From: Burkholderia diffusa
Lineage (GTDB): Bacteria > Pseudomonadota > Gammaproteobacteria > Burkholderiales > Burkholderiaceae
Direction of reading: 5' to 3'
Assembly (NCBI RefSeq): GCF_902499115.1
Contig: NZ_CABVPN010000008.1
Coordinates: 159,856 to 223,855, forward strand
Length of the DNA: 64,000 bases
The position numbers and the translations under genes were made by a program. Shown piece after piece: positions 8,533 to 18,027 of this stretch. Position 1 is the first letter of the stretch. Each line of letters opens with the position of its first letter. Below the pieces are notes generated by a model that had not been told where the DNA came from, made no database searches, and saw nothing but the letters and a program-made list of their open reading frames with translations.

Positions 8533-9075
8533 ATGGCCAAACTTCTGAACGATCAAGAATTCCAGCGTTTCTCCGAACTTCAGCAGAAGCAGGCGAGCTT
8601 CACGATCACGCCCGAGGAAGCGGACGAGCTGCGCGACATCGTCGCGCGTGCGCAGAAGAAGCGCGACGACCGTGCCGGAGCGATGCGGGCGATCGAGAAC
8701 TACATCGAGCAGTTCGACATCACGCCCGACGAACTCTTCTCGCCCGAGCAGATCGGCGACGCCGCGCGCACCTACGGCCTGATCACGGCCACCAAGAAGG
8801 AGCGCACGCTGCCGCCGTCGATCACGTTCAACGGCAAGCCGTACCAATGGACCAAGACGCTTCCGGACGACGTGCGCGGCGCGCTGTTCGATGCATTTAC
8901 GTCTGGCGAATCGGTCAAGCGCTTCATCGCGATGCCGAAGGACACCGCGCGTTGTGCCCTGACGATCGCCCGCCTCGAGCGCGAAACCGGCGGCGTTTAT
9001 GCCGACGCGCACCTCGAAGAACTCGCGATTTCGCGTGACCAGGTGAACGACGCAGCGTCGAAACTTGCTGCATAA
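8533..9075 (+). CDS. H-NS-like protein with an unusual C-terminal half
   Basis: A 180-residue soluble protein. Residues about 50-70 (AMRAIENYIEQFDITPDELF) closely resemble the segment IEEFDITAEELGF in the H-NS protein encoded at 12687, and the N-terminus is helical and charged like an H-NS oligomerisation domain. The DNA-binding core of H-NS (W-x-G-R-G-x-x-P) is absent. In its place is FNGKPYQWTKTLPDDVRGAL and a helical tail. ATG 8533 is preferred to 8524. A 10-bp hairpin (8492-8501 with 8509-8518) sits in the leader just after a TAGAAT -10-like hexamer. Likely a nucleoid-associated or H-NS-modulating protein; function not established. Confidence 0.6.
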   Translation: MAKLLNDQEFQRFSELQQKQASFTITPEEADELRDIVARAQKKRDDRAGAMRAIENYIEQFDITPDELFSPEQIGDAARTYGLITATKKERTLPPSITFNGKPYQWTKTLPDDVRGALFDAFTSGESVKRFIAMPKDTARCALTIARLERETGGVYADAHLEELAISRDQVNDAASKLAA

Positions 9076-9168
9076 ATGCCATCGCGGGCACGGTTCATGC
9101 GTGCCCGCACCGGCGCGGACGCTGGCCGAAACCCGCGCCGCGCCAGACGGAGCACTGCGTCCGTGGGC

Positions 9169-9445
9169 TCCCGAAAAGTCTCACCAAAGCATCCCGTAAG
9201 CGCTCACCAGAGCATCCCGTAAAAGCTCACCTGAAGTTTCCGGAGACGCTCACCAACCCCTCCCGAACGTCCTCACCGACGCATCCCGCAGACGCTCACC
9301 CCCCCTTCCCGGAAAGGCTCACCGGGGCCTCCCGCAAGGGCTCACCGGCAGCTCCCGCGAAGGCTCATCGGGTGCTTCCGTATCGACTCACCCCATTGCC
9401 CCCGGAAAAGCTCACTTTCGGCTCCTGAAAAATCTCACCTTTGGT
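9169..9445. repeat. Array of twelve 23-bp direct repeats
   Basis: Twelve head-to-tail units start at 9169, 9192, 9215, 9238, 9261, 9284, 9307, 9330, 9353, 9376, 9400 and 9423. All are 23 bp except the tenth, which is 24. Each unit has a 17-nt core, consensus TCCCGnAAAnGCTCACC, and a 6-nt variable tail. CTCA is present in all twelve units and the next two C positions in eleven each. A 23-bp period cannot be coding in one frame. The array lies between two convergent genes. No rep, transposase or integrase gene adjoins it. Confidence 0.9.
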
Positions 9446-9758
9446 CCGCTTTCAATGCTGGCGGTGCGCAAGGCGGGCGTCAGTGCGCTCGAATATTGCG
9501 CCGGAACCGGCGATACGCGGAGGTCACCAGCATACGCAACCGCCCGCCGCGGACGCGGTAACTCGACGAGATCGCCCTTTCCCGCCGGTCGCGAAGCGAG
9601 CGTCGTACCGATCCGCACAGTGAGGCGAAAGAGTCGAACGATCTGCATGCCAAACTACAACCAGTTCGCTCGGTCGCGGCTGCGCATCACCGACATCGCG
9701 CGTTCCGTAGCGGCTGCGCACGACACTGCCGAACGTCCAGGCACGCTCGCCGACGCGA
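9446..9758. other. Non-coding stretch after the 23-bp array
   Basis: About 310 bp between the repeat array and the stop of the Pat-like gene. Open frames here are short, Arg/Ala-rich and match nothing recognised. It could hold a decayed remnant of whatever element the array belonged to, but nothing identifiable remains. Confidence 0.4.
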
Positions 9759-12116
9759 TTACGGTTGCAGCTTCATCCTGAACCCCACCACGCCGGGCTC
9801 CTCCGTCGTCGACACCTCGAAACCGCAGGATTTCGCCAGCGAGATCATCGCGGTGTTCTCGCGCAGCGCCTCGCCGACCATCCAAGCGGTGCCGCGCGAC
9901 CGCGCGTAGTCGATGATACGCGCCATCATCAGCCGCCCGAGCCCCTTGCCCTTCTGATCGGGCCGGACAGCAATCGCGAACTCGGCCGTCTCGTTGTCGG
10001 GATCGGCAACCGCGCGCGCCACCGCGAGTGTGTGCGACCGGCCCGATACGTCGGTGAACGACACGATGAAGGCCATCTCACGGTCGTAGTCGATCTGAGT
10101 CATGCGCGCGACTTGCGAATGATCGAAGCTGCGCACGGCACCGAAGAACCGCATCCGCAGATCGTCCGGCGTCATCGCGCCAAGCAGCTCGTTGTGCGCT
10201 TCTTCGTCTTCCGGACGGATCGGCCGGATCGTCACGGTCTCGCCGCGCCATTCGAGCGTCTGCTCGAGATGGCGCGGATACGGCATGATCGCGAGCCGGC
10301 TGCGCCCGGCCGCCAGCGTGATGCGCGGCGCGACCACGTATGCCCGGTCGGACAGCACGCGCAGCGTGACCGACATCGCGACGACCTCGCGCACGTCGCA
10401 AACAACTTGCGACAGCGCCGTCAGCGCATCGAGCGTGGGTTCGACGGGCGTGCGGCGCGCATAGGGTGAACGCTCCATCACCGCGCGGGCGAGCACCGTA
10501 TTCAGCGGTGGCAGCCCGTACACGACGAAAGGCGCCGATACGCCGTCGGTCGGCGGCACGGCATAACGAAACACCGGGCCGAAGTTCGAATCGTCGTACA
10601 TGTCGACTGTGACGTCGACGACTCTGGTGCCCACCGGCGCATCGGCCGGCTCGCCGTGCACGCCGAAGTGCGATAACCAGCGCAACGCTGCTTCGCCGGC
10701 CAGTTCATGCTCGCCGGCCTCGACCATCCGTCTGGCCTCGGCCTGCGCGGACGCAACGCACTCGGCCGGCTGCAGCGGCGTGCCCTCGGGCGTCTGCATC
10801 AGCAACTGCCGCCCGAGGTTGTAGTCGACGAGCCGTGCGTATGCGCGCGCAAGCCGCTGCGGTGTGGTGTGCACCGGAATGCCGTTCGCGTGCAGTGCGT
10901 CGCGCGTCGCCGCGTCGACCGCACCGAAGAAACACGCGAGGATGCCGCGGTGCGCGTACTGCCGAGATTCGATCAGCGTGCGCGCGACCGCGTCGGCCGG
11001 CGCGCTGTGGGACGTCGAATGCACGACGAACAGCGTGCCCGTTTGCGGAAACGGCGCGAGCGCCTTGATGGCGGCGCCGAAATGCTCGGGGCGCGCATCG
11101 TCGCCGAGCGTCAGCGGATTGCCGGGCCCGCGGAGATGCGGCAGCGCGGCCGCGACCGCCGACGTTGCCTCGGCCGGCCAGTCGACCAGCACGTCGCGCA
11201 CCTCCGCGACCGCATCGACCGCGAGTTTCGCGACGCCTGCGTCGCTCGTCACGAGTGTGGCCGCGCCGCGCGCGGTGACGCGCCCGACGCCGAGCGTCTC
11301 GATCTCGTCGAGCAGATCGTCGAGTGCATCGACACGCACCATCCCCGCACGCTGGAACGCCGCCGTGTAAAGCGCATCGCCGGGATCGGCGCGCCCGGTG
11401 CGCAGCGCGAGCACCGGTTTGTTGCGCGCCGCCGCACGCGCTGCCGACATGAACTTGCGCGCGGCACACACGGTGTCGAGCTCGAGCAAGATCGCGCGCG
11501 TGCCGGGATCGCTCGCGAGGTAGTCGAGCACATCGCCTGCATCGACGTCGGCCTCGCTACCCAACGCGACGACATGTGAAAAGCCGAGGCCTCGCGCATC
11601 GGCCCAGCCGAGTACCGCATTCGTCAGCGCGTTCGATTGCGACACCCAGGCGACGCCACCCGATCGCACCGTATAGGCCGGCGCGCCGAAATGCGCATGC
11701 CGCGCGGGCGACAGCACGCCGAGACTGCCGGGCCCGACGATACGGAGCACGAACGGCTTCGCGGCCTTGAGCGTGCGATCGAGCGCGGCGCGGTCGGCGT
11801 CGGTGCGCGCCTCACCGACAATCACCGCGACACGCGTGCCGATCTCGCCGAGCTTGCGCACGATGCCGGCCCACGTGGCAGGCGGCGTGCAGATCACGGC
11901 GACCGAGGGCGGGGCGGGCAGCCGTTCGACATCGGCCACGACCGAGTACCCGTTCAGCTCGCGATACTTCGGATTGACGGGCCACACGGGCCCCTCGAAC
12001 GCGCCATCGAGCACGCGCGCCCACACCATCGCACCAATACTGCCCGCGCGCGACGATGCACCGACGACCGCAACGGACCTGGGCTGGAACAACGCATCGA
12101 GATGGCGGACGGTCAC
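9759..12116 (-). CDS. Pat-like protein acetyltransferase: CoA-ligase-like domains plus GNAT
   Basis: A 785-residue fusion. N-terminal CoA-binding Rossmann domain (about 1-130; LFQPRSVAVVGASSRAGSIG), succinyl-CoA-ligase-like flavodoxin domains (about 135-450; SQSNALTNAVLGWADARGLG), a short region where an ATP-grasp domain would sit (about 455-600), and a C-terminal GNAT domain (about 610-785; AVRPDQKGKGLGRLMMARI binds acetyl-CoA). This is the architecture of Pat/YfiQ lysine acetyltransferases, which modify acetyl-CoA synthetase and other enzymes. The start is GTG 12116, with GGAG 6 nt upstream, where homology begins (VTVRHLDALFQPRSV). Shorter than enteric Pat (about 886 residues), mainly in the ATP-grasp part. 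Confidence 0.85.
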   Translation of the reverse strand: MTVRHLDALFQPRSVAVVGASSRAGSIGAMVWARVLDGAFEGPVWPVNPKYRELNGYSVVADVERLPAPPSVAVICTPPATWAGIVRKLGEIGTRVAVIVGEARTDADRAALDRTLKAAKPFVLRIVGPGSLGVLSPARHAHFGAPAYTVRSGGVAWVSQSNALTNAVLGWADARGLGFSHVVALGSEADVDAGDVLDYLASDPGTRAILLELDTVCAARKFMSAARAAARNKPVLALRTGRADPGDALYTAAFQRAGMVRVDALDDLLDEIETLGVGRVTARGAATLVTSDAGVAKLAVDAVAEVRDVLVDWPAEATSAVAAALPHLRGPGNPLTLGDDARPEHFGAAIKALAPFPQTGTLFVVHSTSHSAPADAVARTLIESRQYAHRGILACFFGAVDAATRDALHANGIPVHTTPQRLARAYARLVDYNLGRQLLMQTPEGTPLQPAECVASAQAEARRMVEAGEHELAGEAALRWLSHFGVHGEPADAPVGTRVVDVTVDMYDDSNFGPVFRYAVPPTDGVSAPFVVYGLPPLNTVLARAVMERSPYARRTPVEPTLDALTALSQVVCDVREVVAMSVTLRVLSDRAYVVAPRITLAAGRSRLAIMPYPRHLEQTLEWRGETVTIRPIRPEDEEAHNELLGAMTPDDLRMRFFGAVRSFDHSQVARMTQIDYDREMAFIVSFTDVSGRSHTLAVARAVADPDNETAEFAIAVRPDQKGKGLGRLMMARIIDYARSRGTAWMVGEALRENTAMISLAKSCGFEVSTTEEPGVVGFRMKLQP

Positions 12117-12609
12117 ATCGGCTCCACACGGTAATGAAAAACGACCCGACCCGCACACGAGCCGAATGGCCGTGCGCCGGTCGACGCGAACTCCAAGCAT
12201 AGGCGAACCCGATGCGGCTGCCTATATGCCAAACGGCCGACTGTGCGACGCGCATCAATGCCCGCAACATGAGCCGGTCACCGCGTCTTTGCACGACGCA
12301 ACGGGCGAAGGCGACACGATGCGCCCATCCGGTCGCCGTTTCAAAGGTGAGGAGATACAGGAGGCATGGTGAGCAAGTTCGGGAATTGCAGGGCACGCAG
12401 CGCAAGTACGCGAGAGGTGATCGCAATCGGCGGTACGTCTGCACCGCGAAGATCGAGAATGCCAATGCGCGCATGCCGCGAAATTACGGGGTTGTTTACG
12501 GGAATTCACGGCAATACCCGGTCGAATCGCGGCGAATTCGCAAAACGATATCCGTTAATCGCGCGGCATTGGTGTTCAACTCGCGGTTTCGAGTCCTGCT
12601 GCGACTGCC
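12117..12609. other. Intergenic region, no gene recognised
   Basis: About 490 bp upstream of the Pat-like gene. The Pat ribosome-binding site lies at its left end. The remainder is more AT-rich than its neighbours and has no reading frame resembling a known protein. Confidence 0.4.
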
Positions 12610-12651
12610 CAAAAACAAAACGGTGCGACGGCCGCATGGCCGTTCGCACCG
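12610..12651 (-). terminator. Intrinsic terminator of the H-NS gene
   Basis: A 13-bp stem (12621-12633 with 12638-12651, one mismatch or bulge) and a 4-nt GCAT loop. On the minus strand it is followed by TTTTGTTTTT (12620-12611), a classic U-tract. It lies 36 bp after the hns stop. Confidence 0.9.
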
Positions 12652-12686
12652 TCAGTCAGCGCACGAAAGGTGAGGATTTTCGGGAG

Positions 12687-12983
12687 TCAGTCCTTGATCA
12701 GGAAACGCGCGCGGTTCTTGCCGAGCCATGCCGGCGCCCGCCCGCGGCCACTCCACGTTTCGCCCGTCTTCGGGTTCAGGTACTTCGGCGGCAACGGACG
12801 CTTCGGTTTCGCGGCAGCAGCGGCGCCGATCGGTCGAAAACCGAGTTCTTCCGCGGTGATGTCGAATTCCTCGATTTTTGCCCGAATGGCGGCAATCGCA
12901 TCGGCAATCGCCTTTTCGCGTTCCTTGTCGATCTTTTGCTGAAGTCTTTCGAGCTGCGCTGTCAGTTGCCTGTAGGTCGCCAT
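12687..12983 (-). CDS. H-NS family nucleoid-associated protein
   Basis: A 98-residue H-NS-type protein. Residues 1-45 form a charged coiled-coil for oligomerisation (TAQLERLQQKIDKEREKAI). A linker then holds IEEFDITAEELGF and a KPKRPLPPKYL stretch. The C-terminal DNA-binding core is GETWSGRGRAPAWL (about 76-89), the W-x-G-R-G-x-x-P motif that enters the minor groove of AT-rich DNA. Burkholderia carries many such small H-NS paralogues that silence acquired DNA. It has its own strong terminator and is monocistronic. Confidence 0.93.
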   Translation of the reverse strand: MATYRQLTAQLERLQQKIDKEREKAIADAIAAIRAKIEEFDITAEELGFRPIGAAAAAKPKRPLPPKYLNPKTGETWSGRGRAPAWLGKNRARFLIKD

Positions 12984-13086
12984 ATGGATGGGACTCCGTG
13001 AGTGTTATTCATGAAAAATAGCCGACTCCAAGCTAATAGAAAAGCGTCTCACCCGACTACGGTCTCTTTATCCGATCATGTCGGGA

Positions 13087-13371
13087 TCAATAACCGCTTT
13101 TCTTCTTGCATGCGAAGAGAAGATTTCGCATTGCGTCATCGGTCGATTGCTGAAGGACGTCGAATTCACCGTTGCAGATGGCTCGGGCATTGTCCGTGCA
13201 ATTGCTCCAGTCGCTACCGGTGCACTGCACCTGCGTGGTCGGGCGCCCATCCGAAGTGAACAGTGGCGCCCCGCCGCCGCACCCGCCGAGCCCCGCAACG
13301 AGGGCCAACAATCCGGCCCGACGCCAATGCATTCGAGGCCACCGACAGACCGACGCAAGCATGTGTTTCAT
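13087..13371 (-). CDS. Small putative lipoprotein
   Basis: A 94-residue protein with a signal peptide ending in a lipobox: MKHMLASVCRWPRMHWRRA, then GLLALVAGLGGC, with the lipidated cysteine at about residue 31. The mature part has several cysteines (VQCTGSDWSNCTDNARAIC and a late FACKKK), so disulfides are likely. The start at 13371 gives a proper positive n-region and is preceded by GGAAAGA; a second ATG 9 nt later is possible. No family recognised. The next gene on the same strand (13433) encodes another exported protein, so the two may form a small envelope operon. Confidence 0.7.
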   Translation of the reverse strand: MKHMLASVCRWPRMHWRRAGLLALVAGLGGCGGGAPLFTSDGRPTTQVQCTGSDWSNCTDNARAICNGEFDVLQQSTDDAMRNLLFACKKKSGY

Positions 13372-13432
13372 TGTTCTTTCCGTCAACCGATTTTTTAATG
13401 CCGCGAGTATGCCATGCACCGCCGTCAGTCGT

Positions 13433-13960
13433 TCAGTCAGGCGCCCGGTCGGGCCGTCCACGCGTCTTGTACGGCACGGCCCGGTGCGGATCGTCGGTGA
13501 TGCGAACGAACACCTGCTCGACGTCGGGAAGCGCGCCGAGTTCGCGCTCCAGCGCCTGCCGATCGAATGCCGGATCGGCACACCCTTCGACATAGATGAA
13601 GCGCCGCTGCACGGTGATCCACAGGCTCGTGCCCTGCAGACGATCGGTGCCCGCGAAATGCGCTTTCGCCGCCTCGGCGATCGGCGCGTCATACATATAC
13701 GAATTCGGTTTCGTGCAGCGGTGGGCGAGCCAGCAGGTGGTCCCGCGCTCGACGCGGTAATGCGCGTCGTCTTCCATCTCGGCGCGCGTCATCCACGGGC
13801 CGAGCGGCAGCGGGCATTCGGCGAAGCCTCGCGACAGTGCGACGAACGGATCGTTGTACCAGTTGCGTCGCACCGCGGGTGTGTCCGCGTCACCCGCCTG
13901 TGCGAGCGAGGACGTCGCCACCAGTACGGCCAGCCATCCGGCAATTGCGATTCGCTTCAT
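13433..13960 (-). CDS. Exported BON-domain-like protein
   Basis: A 175-residue protein with a cleavable signal peptide (MKRIAIAGWLAVLVATSSLAQA). The C-terminal 80 residues resemble a BON domain: ITVQRRFIYVEGCADP, then a helix LERELGALPDVEQVFVRI, the strand-helix-strand pattern of proteins that act at the cell envelope. The middle part has paired cysteines (GTTCWLAHRC) suggesting a disulfide. Start at 13960 is supported by GGAGACGACG-ATG. The precise role is unknown. Confidence 0.7.
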   Translation of the reverse strand: MKRIAIAGWLAVLVATSSLAQAGDADTPAVRRNWYNDPFVALSRGFAECPLPLGPWMTRAEMEDDAHYRVERGTTCWLAHRCTKPNSYMYDAPIAEAAKAHFAGTDRLQGTSLWITVQRRFIYVEGCADPAFDRQALERELGALPDVEQVFVRITDDPHRAVPYKTRGRPDRAPD

Positions 13961-14026
13961 CGTCGTCTCCTGTCGGGCACTTCACCGGTGCCGTTCCTCA
14001 TGTCCGGGCGCATCCACCGTCGCTTG

Positions 14027-15514
<1,488 letters not shown>

Positions 15515-15548
15515 CGTGTCGTTGTCTCCGCGTATGCTTGGCCGGATA

Positions 15549-15663
15549 TCTCCGGAACGAGACGCAGTATCTCATTTCGGAGACATCCCGGAATCCCTTG
15601 TCCGGGAAAGCCCTGCCCGATTCAGAGGGCGGTCTTGGCGGCCGAATCGTCTCCCGATGGAGA
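15549..15663. promoter_or_regulatory. Three enhancer palindromes TCTC-N6-GAGA upstream of gntP-like gene
   Basis: Three sites of identical design: 15549-15562, 15570-15583 and 15650-15663. The first two are 21 bp apart centre to centre (two helical turns); the third is 80 bp further on and extends to CGTCTC-N6-GAGACG. They lie 86-200 bp upstream of the sigma-54 promoter, the normal enhancer distance, and the first two are 35-70 bp from the regulator's own start, so autoregulation is plausible. Confidence 0.8.
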
Positions 15664-15748
15664 CGATTTATGTAGAATCTTCAGACATTGGCCGGCGCGG
15701 GCCCGCCAGCCAGCGCCGGATCCACGTCCGGCGGCGCAATCCGGCCGA

Positions 15749-15764
15749 TGGCACGAAACCTGCA
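15749..15764 (+). promoter_or_regulatory. sigma-54 promoter of the GntP-family permease
   Basis: TGGCACGAAACCTGCA, one mismatch to the TGGCACGnnnnTTGCA consensus, with the GG and GC pairs exactly 10 nt apart. Expected start near 15775, leaving a 65-nt leader to the TTG start at 15841. Confidence 0.88.
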
Positions 15765-15840
15765 CGAACCTGAGCCGGTTCGCGGCGCGTCCCGCGATCG
15801 AACAACAACCAAAGCCATTCCAAGCTATTAGGAGACTCCC

Positions 15841-17244
15841 TTGTCTTTCGTGATCGTCCTTGCCGCGCTGGCGTTCCTGATGTTCGCCGCGTATCGCGGC
15901 TACAGCGTGATCCTGTTCGCGCCGATCGCCGCGCTCGGCGCGGTCCTGCTGATCGAACCCGCGGCCGTCGCACCGGTCTTCTCCGGCATCTTCATGGAGA
16001 AAATGGTCGGCTTCGTCAAACTGTATTTCCCGGTCTTCATGCTCGGCGCCGTGTTCGGCAAGGTGATCGAACTGTCCGGATTCTCCGAGTCGATCGTCCA
16101 TGCCGCGATCCGCTACATCGGCCGTTCGCGTGCGAATGCGGTGATCGTCGCGGTGTGCGCGCTGCTCACCTATGGAGGCGTGTCGCTGTTCGTCGTGGTG
16201 TTCGCCGTGTATCCGTTCGCGGCCGAACTCTATCGCCAGAGCAATATTCCGAAGCGGCTGATGCCCGGCGCGATCGCGCTCGGTGCGTTCTCGTTCACGA
16301 TGGACTCGCTGCCCGGCACGCCGCAGATCCAGAACATCATCCCGACCACGTTCTTCAAGACGACCGCCTGGGCCGCACCCGCGCTCGGCACGATCGGCTC
16401 GCTGTTCATCATCATCGTCGGCCTCTCGTATCTGGAATGGCGCCGCCGTTCGGCGATGGCGAAGGGCGAAGGCTACGGCACGTCGCTCGTCAACGAGCCG
16501 GAGCGCGTCGAAGCGACGGCACTGCCGCATCCGGCGCTGGCGATCCTGCCGCTGATCCTCGTCGGCGCATCGAACTTCACGTTCACGAAACTGATTCCGC
16601 AGTGGTACGGCGCCGCGTCGTACACGGTCGCGCCGGACGTGCTGCCCGGCGTGCACACGCCGGTCACGACGTCGATCAAGACCGTCGTCGCGATCTGGTC
16701 GGTCGAGGCCGCGCTGCTGCTCGGCATCGTGCTGGTCGTGCTGACCGCGTTCAAGCGCGTCAGCGACCGCTTCGCGGCCGGTTCGAAGGCCGCCGTCGGC
16801 GGCGCGCTGCTCGCCGCGATGAACACGGCGTCGGAATACGGTTTCGGTGGCGTGATCGCCGCGCTGCCGGGCTTCCTCGTCGTCAGCGACGCGCTGAAGA
16901 GCATTCCGAACCCGCTGGTGAACGCGGCTGTGTCGGTCAGCTCGCTCGCCGGCATCACCGGTTCGGCGTCGGGCGGCATGAGCATCGCGCTCGCCGCGAT
17001 GTCGGACCTGTTCATCAAGGGCGCGCAGGCAGCCAACATTCCGATGGACGTGCTGCACCGGGTGGTCGCGATGGCCAGCGGCGGCATGGACACGCTGCCG
17101 CACAACGGCGCGGTCATCACGCTGCTCGCGGTCACGGGCCTCACGCACCGCGAGTCGTATCGCGACATCTTCGCGGTCACCGTGATCAAGACGCTCGCAG
17201 TGTTCTTCGTGATCGCCGTGTACTACACGACGGGCCTCGTGTAA
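15841..17244 (+). CDS. GntP-family proton symporter (hydroxybutyrate/gluconate-type permease)
   Basis: A 467-residue inner-membrane permease with about 12-14 hydrophobic segments, matching the GntP family of gluconate, D-serine and D-3-hydroxybutyrate symporters. Family-like features are GVSLFVVVFAVYP in the first half and the late SAGITGSASGGMSIAL- and ASGGMDTLPHNGAV-like blocks. The start is TTG 15841, directly preceded by GGAGACTCCC; no in-frame ATG gives a full first membrane segment. It is activated by the divergent sigma-54 regulator. The substrate is uncertain; 3-hydroxybutyrate is a guess from similar Burkholderia annotations. Confidence 0.88.
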   Translation: MSFVIVLAALAFLMFAAYRGYSVILFAPIAALGAVLLIEPAAVAPVFSGIFMEKMVGFVKLYFPVFMLGAVFGKVIELSGFSESIVHAAIRYIGRSRANAVIVAVCALLTYGGVSLFVVVFAVYPFAAELYRQSNIPKRLMPGAIALGAFSFTMDSLPGTPQIQNIIPTTFFKTTAWAAPALGTIGSLFIIIVGLSYLEWRRRSAMAKGEGYGTSLVNEPERVEATALPHPALAILPLILVGASNFTFTKLIPQWYGAASYTVAPDVLPGVHTPVTTSIKTVVAIWSVEAALLLGIVLVVLTAFKRVSDRFAAGSKAAVGGALLAAMNTASEYGFGGVIAALPGFLVVSDALKSIPNPLVNAAVSVSSLAGITGSASGGMSIALAAMSDLFIKGAQAANIPMDVLHRVVAMASGGMDTLPHNGAVITLLAVTGLTHRESYRDIFAVTVIKTLAVFFVIAVYYTTGLV

Positions 17245-17727
17245 GCCCCGCATCGGGCGGCGTTCCGAACGCCCGCCGCACCTCGTCCGGCCGCATCGCC
17301 GCGGCCGGCGCACCTTCCTTCCTCTGCACGCCAGGGCTGGGCGACCGACCCGGCATTGTCGAAGCATGCAGCGCAACGCGGGGCGCGACGCGCCGCACCT
17401 TCCCGACACCTCCGCGCGCAAACCGGGGCGGATCGCCGGGGTTCTCATCCGCCGGTTCGTCCCCCGCCCGACCGGAGCCGCTCGGCGCTACCTCGCCGCA
17501 CGGCCCGGACGGCCCGACGCCCGTCACGCACCGCCATCTGGCACCGTCCACGTCCACGTCCACGTCCACGTCCACGTCCACGTCCACCATCCATTGTTAC
17601 GGGCGGCAGAACACTGAGTTAGGCGCGACCGCATTTTTCGCGCGCGTGGCCGGGCCTACACTGCTTTCAACCGCCGCCGCTCCGTCGAAAGGCCGGCCGC
17701 ACAGCTGGAAACACGGAGGTCACGATC
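17245..17727. other. Intergenic region holding a hexanucleotide microsatellite
   Basis: About 480 bp between the permease and the DUF4148 gene. It holds the seven-copy GTCCAC tract and a short perfect palindrome (GGCGTTC-C-GAACGCC) just after the permease stop. Open frames here (for example a Val-Asp repeat on the minus strand) are by-products of the repeat. Confidence 0.6.
17546..17587. repeat. Seven tandem copies of GTCCAC
   Basis: Perfect hexanucleotide repeat, 7 x 6 bp. The period is a multiple of three, so any overlapping frame reads a dipeptide repeat (His-Val or Asp-Val) without shifting. It is about 140 bp upstream of the DUF4148 gene and could vary in length between strains. Confidence 0.97.
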
Positions 17728-17979
17728 ATGAAGCGCCTGATTCACGCAGTTGCCGTTGCCCTGGCCGTATCCGCGCCGCTCGCCGCGCAAGCGCAGTCGA
17801 ACCCGCCGCTCACGCGCGCGCAGGTTCACGCCGAAGTGAAGGCGCTCAAGCAGGCCGGTTTCCAGCCGAGCGATTGGTTCTACCCGGCCAGCATCGTTTC
17901 CGCCGAAGCGAAGATCGCCCATCAGCAGCGTGCCGGGTATGGCAGCGACCAAGGTGCATCGTCGGAGTCGAGCCACTAA
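17728..17979 (+). CDS. DUF4148 small exported protein
   Basis: An 83-residue protein with a clear signal peptide (MKRLIHAVAVALAVSAPLAAQAQ) and the DUF4148 core: LTRAQVHAEVKALKQAGFQP, then DWFYPASIVSAEAKI. Such small periplasmic proteins occur in many copies in Burkholderia and have no established function. ACGGAGG lies upstream of the ATG. A second, divergent member of this type is encoded at 45869. Confidence 0.88.
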   Translation: MKRLIHAVAVALAVSAPLAAQAQSNPPLTRAQVHAEVKALKQAGFQPSDWFYPASIVSAEAKIAHQQRAGYGSDQGASSESSH

Positions 17980-18027
17980 TCGCCGTCACGACGCGGCCGT
18001 CCCGTCCGGCCGCTTCCGCGCAAGCCA

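Noticed and set aside
9169..9445. CRISPR array
   Set aside because: Period is only 23 bp, the variable part is 6 nt, the repeats are degenerate and no cas gene is present.
9455..9781. 108-codon plus-strand frame after the 23-bp array as a transposase remnant
   Set aside because: No transposase motif could be matched; it also overlaps the Pat-like gene end.
13068..13358. 96-codon minus-strand frame overlapping the lipoprotein gene
   Set aside because: The overlapping frame at 13087-13371 has a signal peptide with a lipobox and a sensible mature part; this one has none.
17186..17590. 134-codon minus-strand frame starting with a Val-Asp repeat
   Set aside because: The dipeptide repeat comes from the GTCCAC microsatellite; the rest is low-complexity and antisense to the permease 3' end.
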